DNA of 45,827 nucleotides, from positions 1 through 45,827 of the forward strand of contig JAOZVS010000130.1 in the NCBI GenBank assembly GCA_025869435.1. Reading direction: 5' to 3'. A model generated the notes under the pieces. The model was not told the origin of the DNA. It worked only from the letters and a program-made list of their open reading frames with translations, and ran no database searches. This DNA is from Zavarzinia sp. (GTDB lineage: Bacteria > Pseudomonadota > Alphaproteobacteria > Zavarziniales > Zavarziniaceae). The translations under genes and the position numbers were made by a program. Of this stretch, positions 16,548 to 24,988 are shown piece by piece (position 1 is the first letter of the stretch; each line of letters begins with the position of its first letter).

Positions 16548-17741
16548 ATGGACGGCAGCAGCGAACTCAACATCACCGTGCCGACGGAAGACGAAATGCG
16601 CGCCCGGGCGCGCGCCCTCGTCCCCCTCCTGCGGGCCAAATCCGACGAAGGCGAGCGCCTGCGCCGCGTGCCCGACGCGGTGATGGCCGCGATGAAGGAC
16701 GCGGGCCTGTTTCGCATCCTGCAGCCCAAGCGCTGGGGCGGTTACGAGATGCATCCCAATGTCTATTACGACGTCCTCATGACCCTCGGCGAGGGCGACA
16801 TGTCGGCCGCCTGGTGTTACGGCGTCATCGGCTGCCATCCCTGGCAGATGGCGCTGTTCGATGACCGGGCGCAGGCGGAAGTCTGGGGCGAGGACACCTC
16901 GACGCTGATCTCCTCCACCTACATGATCCAGGGCGATGCCCGCCCGGTCGAGGGCGGTTACATCTTCAACGGCCGCTGGCGCTTCTCGTCGGGCTGCGAG
17001 CATTGCGGCTGGATCTTCCTCGGCGGCGAGGTCGGTCGCGGTTCCGGCAACATGGACATGCGGACCTTCCTGCTGCCGCGCAAGGACTACGAGATCGTCG
17101 ATACCTGGGACACCCTGGGCCTGCGCGGCACCGGCAGTCACGACATCGTGGTCAAGGATGCCTTCGTACCCGAATACCGCACCCATCTGTTCATGGACGG
17201 CGTGATGTGCAACAGCCCGGGCAACGCGGTGAACACCCATGGTCTCTACCGGATGCCGTTCCCGCAGGTCTTCATCCGGGCGGTTTCGACCTCGTCCATC
17301 GGCGGACTGCAGGCCATGCTCGACGCCTTCGTGAATTACGCGGCGAAGCGGACCACGGTCACGGGATCGAAGACGGCTGAAGACGGCACGGCCCAGCTGC
17401 TCTGCGCCGAGACCGCCTCGGCCATCGACGAGATGAAGCTGGTCCTGCATCGCAACATCAACGTGATGTATGACATCGCCTGCGCCGGCGGCTTCACCGA
17501 AATGTCGGATCGCTTCAAGTTCCGCTATCAGTCGGCCGAAGTGCCGGAGCGCTGCGCCAATCTGGCCCAGCGCCTGTTCAAGGCCGGCGGCGGCGCCGCG
17601 GTCTTCAACAAGCTGCCCTTCGCCCGCATCCTGTCCGATCTCCATACCGGCCGCGCCCATGCCGCCAATCAGGCGGATTCGATCGGCCGCAACTGGGGCG
17701 GCGTGATGCTCGGCCTCGAGAATACCGACTACTGGATCTGA
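16548..17741 (+). CDS. HsaA-like flavin-dependent hydroxylase (acyl-CoA dehydrogenase fold)
   Basis: 397 residues, the size of HsaA (about 394), the oxygenase of 3-hydroxy-9,10-seconandrostatriene-dione 4-hydroxylase in steroid catabolism, a group D flavin monooxygenase. Landmarks shared with HsaA as I recall it: FRILQPKRWGGYEMHP, MALFDDRAQAEVWGED, ISSTY, RWRFSSGCEHCGWIFLGGE, DTLGLRGTGSHDIVVKDAF and GRAHAANQ. The catalytic Glu of true acyl-CoA dehydrogenases is not evident. These enzymes need a separate flavin reductase (HsaB), and none is visible in the window. GAGGGAAAG precedes the ATG. It starts a plus-strand series with DUF1302, DUF1329 and the ketosteroid-dehydrogenase-like gene. A related aromatic hydroxylase is the alternative. 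Confidence 0.75.
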   Translation: MDGSSELNITVPTEDEMRARARALVPLLRAKSDEGERLRRVPDAVMAAMKDAGLFRILQPKRWGGYEMHPNVYYDVLMTLGEGDMSAAWCYGVIGCHPWQMALFDDRAQAEVWGEDTSTLISSTYMIQGDARPVEGGYIFNGRWRFSSGCEHCGWIFLGGEVGRGSGNMDMRTFLLPRKDYEIVDTWDTLGLRGTGSHDIVVKDAFVPEYRTHLFMDGVMCNSPGNAVNTHGLYRMPFPQVFIRAVSTSSIGGLQAMLDAFVNYAAKRTTVTGSKTAEDGTAQLLCAETASAIDEMKLVLHRNINVMYDIACAGGFTEMSDRFKFRYQSAEVPERCANLAQRLFKAGGGAAVFNKLPFARILSDLHTGRAHAANQADSIGRNWGGVMLGLENTDYWI

Positions 17742-17775
17742 GCCTCGGGGGCATTCGTTACCTGTTGCGTATGCT

Positions 17776-17800
17776 CGCGGCCGGCGATGTGCCGGCCGCG
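17776..17800 (+). other. Intercistronic hairpin before the DUF1302 gene
   Basis: Perfect 10-bp stem CGCGGCCGGC (17776-17785) / GCCGGCCGCG (17791-17800), 5-base loop, no T-run. It lies between the HsaA-like and DUF1302 genes. It could be an mRNA-stability or partial termination element that changes their ratio. Confidence 0.5.
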
Positions 17801-17882
17801 GGCGCTTGAACGACGGGCCGCCGGCAGGGGCGGGGCAAACCGCAAGGCGCCGGACACCGGCGCCGGAAGGGCAGGGGGCGCG

Positions 17883-19907
17883 ATGGCACGCAGGGGAATA
17901 AGGGCTGGAGAAAGCGGGACGGTCGCAAGGCCCGCCCTGCTCGCGGCCATGGCCGGGGGCCTGATCGGCGGGGCGGGGCTTGCCCTCGCGGAAGTCTATC
18001 AGCTCGACAATGGCGCCACGATCGGCGTCAACATGACGACGACCTACCAGATCGGCGTTCGGGCCGAGGATCCCCATCCGCGCTCCTTTTCCCCCGATAC
18101 CGATTACGCGCAGGTCGTCATCCTGCCGCAGCTGCCGATCCTGCCGGTGGTGCCGACCTCGACCCACACGCCGCAGACCTATAATTTCGACGATCCCAAC
18201 CTGAATTTCGAGAAGGGCGACCTGATCACCAACGCGGTGACCGCGCTCCTCGAAGCCAGTTTCAAATACGAGGAATTCGGCGTCAACCTGAGCGGCAACG
18301 CCTTCTATGATTTCGTTTATCACTCGGCGAATTCCAACGACACGGAGTTTCCCGATGGTATCAACAAGAGTTACGGCGAGCCGGACCAGTTTCCGGGGCA
18401 GACCCGCGTCGCCAATGGTGGCCGCTTCCGCCTGCTCGACGCCTTCGCCTATGGCACCTTCCATCCCTTCGATACCGACCTGTCCATCCGCGCCGGCAAC
18501 CAGGTGGTCGCCTGGGGCGAGAGCCTGTTCTTCGGCAATATCTCGCTCAGTCAGGGTGTCGTCGATGTAACGCGCTCGAACTCGCCGGGCTCGGAGGTGA
18601 AGGATATCCTGCTGCCGGTGCCTCAGGTCTCGATGAACTGGGGCCTGACCGACCGGCTGTCCCTGCTCGGCTACTACCAGTTCGGCTTCGAGAACAACCA
18701 GATGGACGGCGTCGGCAGTTTCTTCAGCCGCTCCGACATCATCGGGCCGGGCGCCGAATTCGCCTATGGCTCGGTCAATCCCTTTCCCGATGTCATCAGC
18801 ACTCTCGCCTCGGCCTGCACCCTCAGCCCGTCGACGCCGGGGTGCCAGAACATCGCCCTGCCGATGCCGATCTCGCAACTGCTCTCGCAGGTCATCAGCG
18901 ACAATCTGCTCGGTATCGCCAATGAGGATACGAAGCGCTTCGACGTCGCCTATGCCGGCGAGGTGAAGCCGAACAGCGGCCAGTTCGGCGCCGGCCTGCT
19001 CTATGACGTCACCGACAATCTGACGGCGGGCCTGTACTTCCTGAAGTATCACGACAAGAACCCGTCGCCGACCTTCGACATCTCGACGATCGATACCGAT
19101 CCCTTCCGGCCTGGCTCGGTCGGCGGTGCCGTCGCGGGCCTGTGCGGCGGCCTCGGCATCGACTGTTCCGGCGTCGAGGGCATGGTGAATTCGGTGGTCG
19201 ACAATCTGGTGGCGACGGTCGCCCCGCTCTACCTGCCCTATACCTATCGCGTGGTCTATTACGAGGACGTCAAGCTCTACGGCGGCAGCGCGACGACGAC
19301 CCTCGGCCCCGTCAACGTCGGTTTCGAATTCGCCTATCGCCAGGGCGCGCCGATGCTGGTCAACGGCATGATTTCCGGCATCAAGGCGCCGCAGCCGGTG
19401 CGCGGCGACTATTGGCAGGCGAACCTGAGCGGGCTTTATGTCGGCGGCGCCACCGCTTGGTGGGATTCGCTGAACCTCGTCGCCGAGGTCAGCCTGAACC
19501 ACGTCGTTCGCCACGACACCCTCTATTTCTACGACCAGAACGGCCAGCCGCTGCAGGACGGCAATGGCAACAACATCAACGCCTTCCGGCAGCTGACCGG
19601 CGACAAGACGTCCTGGGGCATTCAGGGCCTCGCCGAATTCGGCTTCACCGATGTCTTCCCGGGCGGCTGGGACATGGCCGTTCCCGTCGCCTTCGGCATC
19701 GCCTTCGGCACGCCCGCCGCGCCTGGCGCCCTCGGCGCCCTGTCGGGCACGGGCGATGTCCGCGTCTCCTCCGGGGTCAAGTTCCGGCACCTGAACAATC
19801 TCGAGATCGGCGTGATCTATACCGCCTTCTTCGGCTCCTACGAGCGGATCGAGCGGCCGCTGGTCGACCGCGACTACGTCATCGCCACGGCGAAATACAC
19901 ATTCTGA
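17883..19907 (+). CDS. DUF1302 family outer-membrane protein
   Basis: 674 residues. The N-terminus is basic (MARRGIRAGESG) and followed by a hydrophobic stretch ending in ALA, a Sec signal peptide cleaved about residue 37. The mature part is rich in alternating aromatic/polar strands and closes with KYTF, a C-terminal phenylalanine as in beta-barrel outer-membrane proteins. DUF1302 proteins are often encoded next to DUF1329 proteins in gene sets for hydrophobic substrates (alkanes, aromatics, steroids), which suggests a role in substrate passage; the biochemical role is not settled. I chose ATG 17883 because it gives a signal peptide, whereas the frame upstream reads through a hairpin. The DUF1329 gene follows after 32 bases. 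Confidence 0.85.
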   Translation: MARRGIRAGESGTVARPALLAAMAGGLIGGAGLALAEVYQLDNGATIGVNMTTTYQIGVRAEDPHPRSFSPDTDYAQVVILPQLPILPVVPTSTHTPQTYNFDDPNLNFEKGDLITNAVTALLEASFKYEEFGVNLSGNAFYDFVYHSANSNDTEFPDGINKSYGEPDQFPGQTRVANGGRFRLLDAFAYGTFHPFDTDLSIRAGNQVVAWGESLFFGNISLSQGVVDVTRSNSPGSEVKDILLPVPQVSMNWGLTDRLSLLGYYQFGFENNQMDGVGSFFSRSDIIGPGAEFAYGSVNPFPDVISTLASACTLSPSTPGCQNIALPMPISQLLSQVISDNLLGIANEDTKRFDVAYAGEVKPNSGQFGAGLLYDVTDNLTAGLYFLKYHDKNPSPTFDISTIDTDPFRPGSVGGAVAGLCGGLGIDCSGVEGMVNSVVDNLVATVAPLYLPYTYRVVYYEDVKLYGGSATTTLGPVNVGFEFAYRQGAPMLVNGMISGIKAPQPVRGDYWQANLSGLYVGGATAWWDSLNLVAEVSLNHVVRHDTLYFYDQNGQPLQDGNGNNINAFRQLTGDKTSWGIQGLAEFGFTDVFPGGWDMAVPVAFGIAFGTPAAPGALGALSGTGDVRVSSGVKFRHLNNLEIGVIYTAFFGSYERIERPLVDRDYVIATAKYTF

Positions 19908-19939
19908 CCAACGACAAGAAACGATCGAGGAGGAACACC

Positions 19940-21316
19940 ATGGATCGCAGGACTTTCGTCGCCGGACTGGGCGCGGCCGCCTGGGCCGCCGCCACCCCCC
20001 GCTTCGGCTTCGCCAAGGCGGCGGCGGACGAGGTGGCGAAACTGGGCACGTCCCTGACACCGGCCGGCGCGATCAAGGAAGGCAGCGCGGACGGGCTGCT
20101 GGCGCCCTGGTCGGGCAAATGGCTGGGCGTGCCGCCGGGCATCACCCATGGCGGCACGGGCAAGGTGCAGGCCAACCCTTACGCGGCGGAAAAGCCGCTG
20201 TTCTCGATCACCGCGCAGAATGTCCAGACCTATGCCGACCGCCTGACCGAGGGGCAGAAGGCGCTGCTGCAGAAGAATCCTGCAACCTTCCGCATGGATG
20301 TCTATCCCTGCCACCGGGATTTCCGCTTCAACGACGCGCTGCACGCCAATCTGAAGCTGAACGCGCAGGAAGCCCAGGTGACCCCCGACGGCGAAGGCGT
20401 GACCGGAACCTTCGGCGCGCCCGCCTTTCCCTTCCCCAAGAGCGGGCTGGAGCTGATCTGGAATGTGATCAGTATCCCGCGTGGCTTCACCCAGCGCGGC
20501 ACCATGGACGAAGCCGTGGTCTATCCCGACGGCAACATCGCCTGGGGCGCGCAGCAATGGGACATCTACGCCACAGCCTATGACCCGACGGTCGCCCGCG
20601 CCAGTTTCGACGGCGGCTCGGCCTTCGTCTTCCGCAGCACGCTGAAACCCGAGCGTGAGCGCGGCTCGATCACCCTCGTCCGGGAATATTGGGATTTCGG
20701 CAACCGGCCGAGCCAGGCCTGGCAATATGTCCCGGGCACGCGGCGGGTGAAGCAGGTGCCGGAAATCGCCGGCGACTATCCGCTGGGGCCGGGCGGCTTC
20801 CACACGGTCGACGATACCGGCCTGTGGACCCAGTCGCCCAAGCGCTATGATTGGGAAATCGCCGGCAAGAAGGAAATCTTCATCCCCTACAACAACTTCC
20901 TGATCGAAGATCCGGCGGTGAAATACAAGGACCTGCTGGCCAAGGCCCATCTCAATCCCGACGCGGTGCGCTGGGAGTTGCACCGCTGCTGGGTATTGAA
21001 GGCCAGGCTGAAGCCGGGCCTCCGCCATGTCTATGCCGCCCGCACGATCTACATCGACGAGGACAGTTTCAACCCCGTGATCGCCGACATGTATGACGCG
21101 CGCGGCCAGCTCTATCGCATGGCCATGAACACCACGTCCTATGACTATGCCTCGCAGTTCTTCCAGCAGCGGGTTTGCGTCTATCACGACCTCGTCTCCG
21201 GCGCCTATATGGCCGACCGCCTGTCGAGCGAGGTGGTGGACCGCATGCGCTACAACGAGGGCGGCCGCAAGGAAAGCGACTACACCCCGCAGGAATTGAA
21301 GCGGAAGGGCGTCTGA
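19940..21316 (+). CDS. DUF1329 family exported protein (LolB-like)
   Basis: 458 residues. MDRRTFVAGLGAAAWAAATP is a Tat-type leader (RRTF followed by a hydrophobic run and AxA site near residue 26). The rest matches DUF1329: PWSGKWLGVPPGITHGGTG, an NVISIPRGFTQRG segment, EYWDFGNRPSQAWQYVPGTRRVK, and PYNNFLIEDPAVKYKDLLA. Members resemble lipoprotein-carrier folds and are usually paired with DUF1302 barrels, as here. The start at 19940 is set by GAGGAGGA at 19927-19934. The protein probably works in the periplasm with the preceding barrel on a hydrophobic compound. The ketosteroid-dehydrogenase-like gene lies 89 bases downstream. Confidence 0.85.
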   Translation: MDRRTFVAGLGAAAWAAATPRFGFAKAAADEVAKLGTSLTPAGAIKEGSADGLLAPWSGKWLGVPPGITHGGTGKVQANPYAAEKPLFSITAQNVQTYADRLTEGQKALLQKNPATFRMDVYPCHRDFRFNDALHANLKLNAQEAQVTPDGEGVTGTFGAPAFPFPKSGLELIWNVISIPRGFTQRGTMDEAVVYPDGNIAWGAQQWDIYATAYDPTVARASFDGGSAFVFRSTLKPERERGSITLVREYWDFGNRPSQAWQYVPGTRRVKQVPEIAGDYPLGPGGFHTVDDTGLWTQSPKRYDWEIAGKKEIFIPYNNFLIEDPAVKYKDLLAKAHLNPDAVRWELHRCWVLKARLKPGLRHVYAARTIYIDEDSFNPVIADMYDARGQLYRMAMNTTSYDYASQFFQQRVCVYHDLVSGAYMADRLSSEVVDRMRYNEGGRKESDYTPQELKRKGV

Positions 21317-21405
21317 TCCCCGGCCGGCGGCTCGTCCATCAGGACGATGCCGCCGGGCGCGCGGGCCAGGAGAATGCCGGCGACCGGCAAAGGGGGAGAG
21401 AGACG

Positions 21406-23109
21406 ATGGCGACAGGCAAGGGCAGCGGCGATGCGATCGGCGCCGAGGTCTCGGCCGGCAATGCCGTCGTCGGGGCACCCCTGCCGGCACCGGAACGCTT
21501 CGACGTGGATTGCGGCCTGCTGGTGATCGGCTATGGCGCTGCCGGGGCCTGCGCCGCGCTCGAGGCGGCGGAGCGGGGTCTCGACGTGTTGCTGGCCGAT
21601 CGTTTCGCCGGGGGCGGTGCCAGTTGGTTGTCCGGCGGCATCGTCTATGCTGGCGGCGGCACGCGCCACCAGACGGCGGCCGGCCGTCCCGACAGTGTGG
21701 AGGCCATGGCGGCCTATCTCGCCCGGGAAGTGGGCGATGCCGTCTCGGCCGAGACCATAAGGCGCTATGCCGCCGAAAGCGCGGGCATGATCGACTGGCT
21801 GGAGGCGCATGGCGTCGGCTTCGACAGCGCCGAAGCGCCCCATGAAACCTCCTACCCTTCCAAGGATCATTATCTCTATTTCTCGGGCAACGAGATGGTG
21901 CCGTCCAATCGCGACGCCATCCCGCCCGCGCCGCGCGGCCACCGGGCCAAGGGCAAATGGCTGTCCGGCCGGGCGATGATGGAGGCGCTGATGGCCCGTG
22001 TCGCCCGCACGAGGGGCATCACGGTGCGGACCGAAGCAAAGGCGCGCCGCCTGATCGTCGATCCGGCGGGCGCGGTCATCGGCGCCGAATTCATGGCCCT
22101 GCGTCCCGGCGGCATCGCCGCCCGGCTGCACCGCGCGTTGGAGCGGCCGGCGCGTATCATCGCCCTGCAGGTCGCGGGCGTGTCCACGGTGCTGGTGCGG
22201 CTCGCGGCCCTGATCGAGGGGGCTTTCGCCCGGCCGCTGCGGGTCCGTGCCCGCCACGGCGTCGTGCTGGCGACCGGCGGCTTCATCAAGAACCGGGCGA
22301 TGGTGGCGCGCCATGCGCCCGAATTCATGCCGGGCTTTCCCCTCGGCTCCTCGGGCTGCGACGGCAGCGGCATCCGCCTTGGCCTTGGCCTCGGCGGGCG
22401 GCTGGACAAGGCCAATCGCATATCGGCCTGGCGCTTCATCAACCCGCCCCATGCCTTCGCCAAGGGCATCGTGGTCGGCCCCGACGGCCAGCGCCTGACC
22501 AACGAGGAACAATATGGCGCCCGCCTCGGCGATGCGATGTTCCGCAAGGCGGGCGGGCGGGGCTACGTCATCCTCGACGACGCGCAGCTGCGCGAGGCCA
22601 AGACCGAGATCGCGCAAGGGTCCATGTGGGGTTTCCAGTCGGTACCGGCCCGCTTCCTGATGCTGGGGGCGAAATCGGCGCCGACGATCGAGGCGCTGGC
22701 GGCGAAGCTGGGCATGGTGCCGGCGGCCCTCGTCGGCGAGATCGCGGCCAATAATGCCGCCGCGCGCGACGGCCAGCCCGACCCCGTCGGCAAATCGGAC
22801 GAGATGCGGGGCGTCATCGCCACCGGGCCGTTCCACGCCCTCGACATTTCCGCGACCAACCGGGCCTTCCCGCTGCCGGTGCTCACCCTCGGCGGCCTCG
22901 CGGTCGAGGAGGCGACGGGGGCGGTGCTGCGGGCCGAAGGCGGCGTGGTGCCCGGGCTCTACGCCATCGGGCGGGCGGCCCGGGGCCTGCCGTCCAATTA
23001 TTATGTCAGCGGCCTGTCGCTGGGCGACTGCGTCTGGACCGGCCGGCGCACCGCCGCCCATATCGCGGAGCGGGCGGCGGAGCCTCGTCAGGCGGCCGTG
23101 GCGGAGTGA
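21406..23109 (+). CDS. FAD-dependent 3-ketosteroid dehydrogenase-like protein
   Basis: 567 residues of the fumarate reductase/ketosteroid dehydrogenase flavoprotein family. The ADP-binding motif LLVIGYGAAGACAALEAAE starts near residue 40, LATGGFIKNRAMV is the second FAD contact, and the C-terminal NYYVSGLSLGDCVWTGRR closes the FAD site. KstD (delta-1) enzymes usually carry YPGPG here; the Y-V-S arrangement is closer to what I recall for delta-4(5-alpha)-ketosteroid dehydrogenases, where a Tyr and a Ser two residues later polarise the C3 carbonyl. The exact bond oxidised is therefore uncertain. AGGGGGAGAGAG precedes ATG 21406. It is the last gene of the plus-strand block and converges with the SDR gene 9 bases away. 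Confidence 0.75.
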   Translation: MATGKGSGDAIGAEVSAGNAVVGAPLPAPERFDVDCGLLVIGYGAAGACAALEAAERGLDVLLADRFAGGGASWLSGGIVYAGGGTRHQTAAGRPDSVEAMAAYLAREVGDAVSAETIRRYAAESAGMIDWLEAHGVGFDSAEAPHETSYPSKDHYLYFSGNEMVPSNRDAIPPAPRGHRAKGKWLSGRAMMEALMARVARTRGITVRTEAKARRLIVDPAGAVIGAEFMALRPGGIAARLHRALERPARIIALQVAGVSTVLVRLAALIEGAFARPLRVRARHGVVLATGGFIKNRAMVARHAPEFMPGFPLGSSGCDGSGIRLGLGLGGRLDKANRISAWRFINPPHAFAKGIVVGPDGQRLTNEEQYGARLGDAMFRKAGGRGYVILDDAQLREAKTEIAQGSMWGFQSVPARFLMLGAKSAPTIEALAAKLGMVPAALVGEIAANNAAARDGQPDPVGKSDEMRGVIATGPFHALDISATNRAFPLPVLTLGGLAVEEATGAVLRAEGGVVPGLYAIGRAARGLPSNYYVSGLSLGDCVWTGRRTAAHIAERAAEPRQAAVAE

Positions 23110-23118
23110 CGCCGCGTC

Positions 23119-23892
23119 TCATAGGCCGAAGCCGCCCGAGACATTGATCTGCTGCCCGGTGATATAGGACGCCTTGGCCGAAGCCAGGAAGACCGCGGCA
23201 TTGCCGATATCCTCGCCGGTGCCGAGGCGCTTGATCGCGATCATGCGCAGGGTCTCCCTGATCCAGCGTTCGTCGAAAACGCCGCGCGCCTTCAATTCGA
23301 GGAACATGCCCGCCTCGATCACGCCGACGAGGACGGAATTGGCGCGGATGCCATGGACGCCTTCCTCCCGCGCGATGCCCTTGATCAGGGCTTCGTTCGC
23401 CGCCTTGGGCGCGACCGACAGACCGTCCTTCTTCGGCCAGCGCAGATGTCCTGCCGAGCCGAGGTGAATGAAGGAGCCGCCGCCCATCGCCCGCATATGC
23501 GGCACGGCGGCCGAGACGCAGTTGAAGAAACCGATGGTCTCGGTCTCGATCGACTGGCGCCACAGGGCGGGGGACGTATCGGCGATCGCCACCTGCTCCA
23601 CCACCGGCCCGGCGGCGAAGACGACGGTATGGATGCGGCCATGGGTATCGACCGCCTCGGCGAAGGCGGCGTTCACGCTCGCGGCGTCGGTCAGGTCGAC
23701 GGCGTGATGACTGGCCTTGCGGCCGAGCGCGGTGAACTCAGCGACCAGGTCCCGCGCGACATCGGCCTTCCGCCGGTAGGTCACCGCGACATCGCAGCCC
23801 GCGGCAGCGAAACCGCGCGCGACCTCGCGGCCGATACCCCCGCTGCCGCCGAAGACGAGCGCGGCACCCGCCGGAAAATCCGACACCCCCAT
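23119..23892 (-). CDS. SDR-family protein with Ser in place of the catalytic Tyr
   Basis: 257 residues, classical SDR length. The cofactor motif VFGGSGGIGREVARGF is at residues 13-28, and RKADVA follows the second strand. The catalytic Ser is in LGSAGHLRW. Thirteen residues on, where Tyr of YxxxK should stand, the sequence is SVAPK: Lys is kept and Tyr is Ser (codon TCG at about 23440). ADIGNAA-type C-terminal features (TGEDIGNAAVFLAS, ITGQQINVSGGFGL) are normal. It may have altered chemistry or a binding role. The start at 23892 follows a G-rich ribosome site. It converges with the ketosteroid-dehydrogenase-like gene and is separated from the upstream TetR gene by repeat copy 2. Confidence 0.85.
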   Translation of the reverse strand: MGVSDFPAGAALVFGGSGGIGREVARGFAAAGCDVAVTYRRKADVARDLVAEFTALGRKASHHAVDLTDAASVNAAFAEAVDTHGRIHTVVFAAGPVVEQVAIADTSPALWRQSIETETIGFFNCVSAAVPHMRAMGGGSFIHLGSAGHLRWPKKDGLSVAPKAANEALIKGIAREEGVHGIRANSVLVGVIEAGMFLELKARGVFDERWIRETLRMIAIKRLGTGEDIGNAAVFLASAKASYITGQQINVSGGFGL

Positions 23893-23944
23893 GATCCCCC
23901 CCCTGTTGTTCGTTGCTCTGGAGCGGTTTTGAACCCTGGCGCTC

Positions 23945-24051
23945 GTCGCCCCGGCGCAGGCCGGGGCCTTGGGACGAGAGAGGCGCCCCTGCCGGCCCGA
24001 GATCCCGGCCTGCGCCAGGATGACGACGAAGGATGCGCCGCTTCCGTCATG
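23945..24051. repeat. Dispersed hairpin repeat, copy 2
   Basis: CCCCGGCGCAGGCCGGGG (23949-23966) and the inverted, slightly diverged TCCCGGCCTGCGCCAGGA (24003-24020), with GTCG/TGAC ends. It is collinear with copy 3 (38355-38461) over about 107 bases including a shared tail at 24031-24051. It fills most of the 172-base gap between the TetR and SDR genes. Confidence 0.85.
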
Positions 24052-24064
24052 CGGAAAATCAGAT

Positions 24065-24820
24065 CTATCGCGTCGCCGTGTCCAGCGCGGCAAGCTGCGC
24101 CTGTACCGCCGACGTCAAGGCCGTGCCGTCCGGCATTACCATCTCGACGGCGACGCGGGGCAGGGCGAAGAGGCGCAGGAAATCGGTCTGGACCCGGGCG
24201 ATCACCACGGCGTGATCCTCGGCCATGCCGCCCGCGACCCAATTGGCCAGCCTCGTCTGTTGCAGCGCCATCAACATGCGCGCCTGATCCCGGCCATGGC
24301 CCGCGACCAGCTGGCCGGCGCGGACGCCGAAATCCAGCGCCTGTTCGATCAGCCCGGCGCCCAATTCCCACAGGGCCTGTTCGTCGTGGGAGGGCTGGGC
24401 GGCGGCGTGATACCACATATATCCCTCCTGCAGGATCAGGCGCAGGTAATCGGGGTGGTCCAGCAGGAAGGCGACATTCACCTTCATCATCCACAGAAGG
24501 CCGATCAGTGGCGCCTGCCCCAGCGAGACCGATTGCAGGCGCGACATGACGGCGTCGAGCATTTCCCGGTCGCGGGTGACCAGCACCGCGTGATGCAGCT
24601 CCTGCTTGCCCGGATGGAACTGATAGAGCGTCGCCAGCGAAATGCCCGCCTCCCGCGCGATATCCTGCATTCGGGTGCCGGCGAAGCCATGTTCGGCGAA
24701 GACCTTTTCCGCGACGTCGAGGATGTGGTCGCGCGACAGCGCCTGTTTCGCCGCCTTCAAGGCCTGGGCCGCGCCGTTGCGGGGCGGACGGGCTTCGGTC
24801 GCTTGCGGTTTTGCACTCAT
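24065..24820 (-). CDS. TetR-family regulator, divergent to the GMC oxidoreductase operon
   Basis: 251 residues. After a charged, Ala-rich N-terminal tail, residues about 28-75 form the TetR helix-turn-helix: RDHILDVAEKVFAEHGFAGTRMQDIAREAGISLATLYQF has the usual spacing (written here only as a pattern, residues 30-68), with HPGKQELHHAVL after it. The C-terminal half is the ligand pocket. The divergent region holds a 16-bp perfect palindrome at 24913-24928, a strong operator candidate for control of the GMC/ALDH/desaturase/3-beta-HSD operon and itself. I chose ATG 24820 because longer reading would overlap the palindrome. Confidence 0.87.
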   Translation of the reverse strand: MSAKPQATEARPPRNGAAQALKAAKQALSRDHILDVAEKVFAEHGFAGTRMQDIAREAGISLATLYQFHPGKQELHHAVLVTRDREMLDAVMSRLQSVSLGQAPLIGLLWMMKVNVAFLLDHPDYLRLILQEGYMWYHAAAQPSHDEQALWELGAGLIEQALDFGVRAGQLVAGHGRDQARMLMALQQTRLANWVAGGMAEDHAVVIARVQTDFLRLFALPRVAVEMVMPDGTALTSAVQAQLAALDTATR

Positions 24821-24912
24821 GACGGCGAATGACCTTTGTTCGTGGCCGGCGCTCGATGGCGCCGTTGGGGCGATGCTGCAGGCTCCCGCCGGAAAATCAA
24901 CCTTGCGAAGAT

Positions 24913-24928
24913 AGTAATTGCAATTACT
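24913..24928. promoter_or_regulatory. 16-bp perfect palindrome, candidate TetR operator
   Basis: AGTAATTGCAATTACT is perfectly self-complementary, in the divergent region between tetR (start 24820) and the GMC oxidoreductase gene (start 24989). A half-like CTAATTAC follows near 24941. The A/T-rich patch stands out in GC-rich DNA. Confidence 0.7.
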
Positions 24929-24988
24929 CAAACTGCAAGGCTAATTACAAGGGCGCCCGGAGAAGCGCCTGGGGAGGTCGAACAGGGC

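Noticed and set aside
16395-20060. A 1221-residue open frame on the minus strand
   Set aside because: It runs antisense to the HsaA-like and DUF1302 genes, has the His/Asp/Gly-rich composition of a GC-rich shadow frame, and has no recognisable domain.
23893-24093. An N-terminal extension of the SDR protein
   Set aside because: It is a translation of repeat copy 2; the family start is at 23892.
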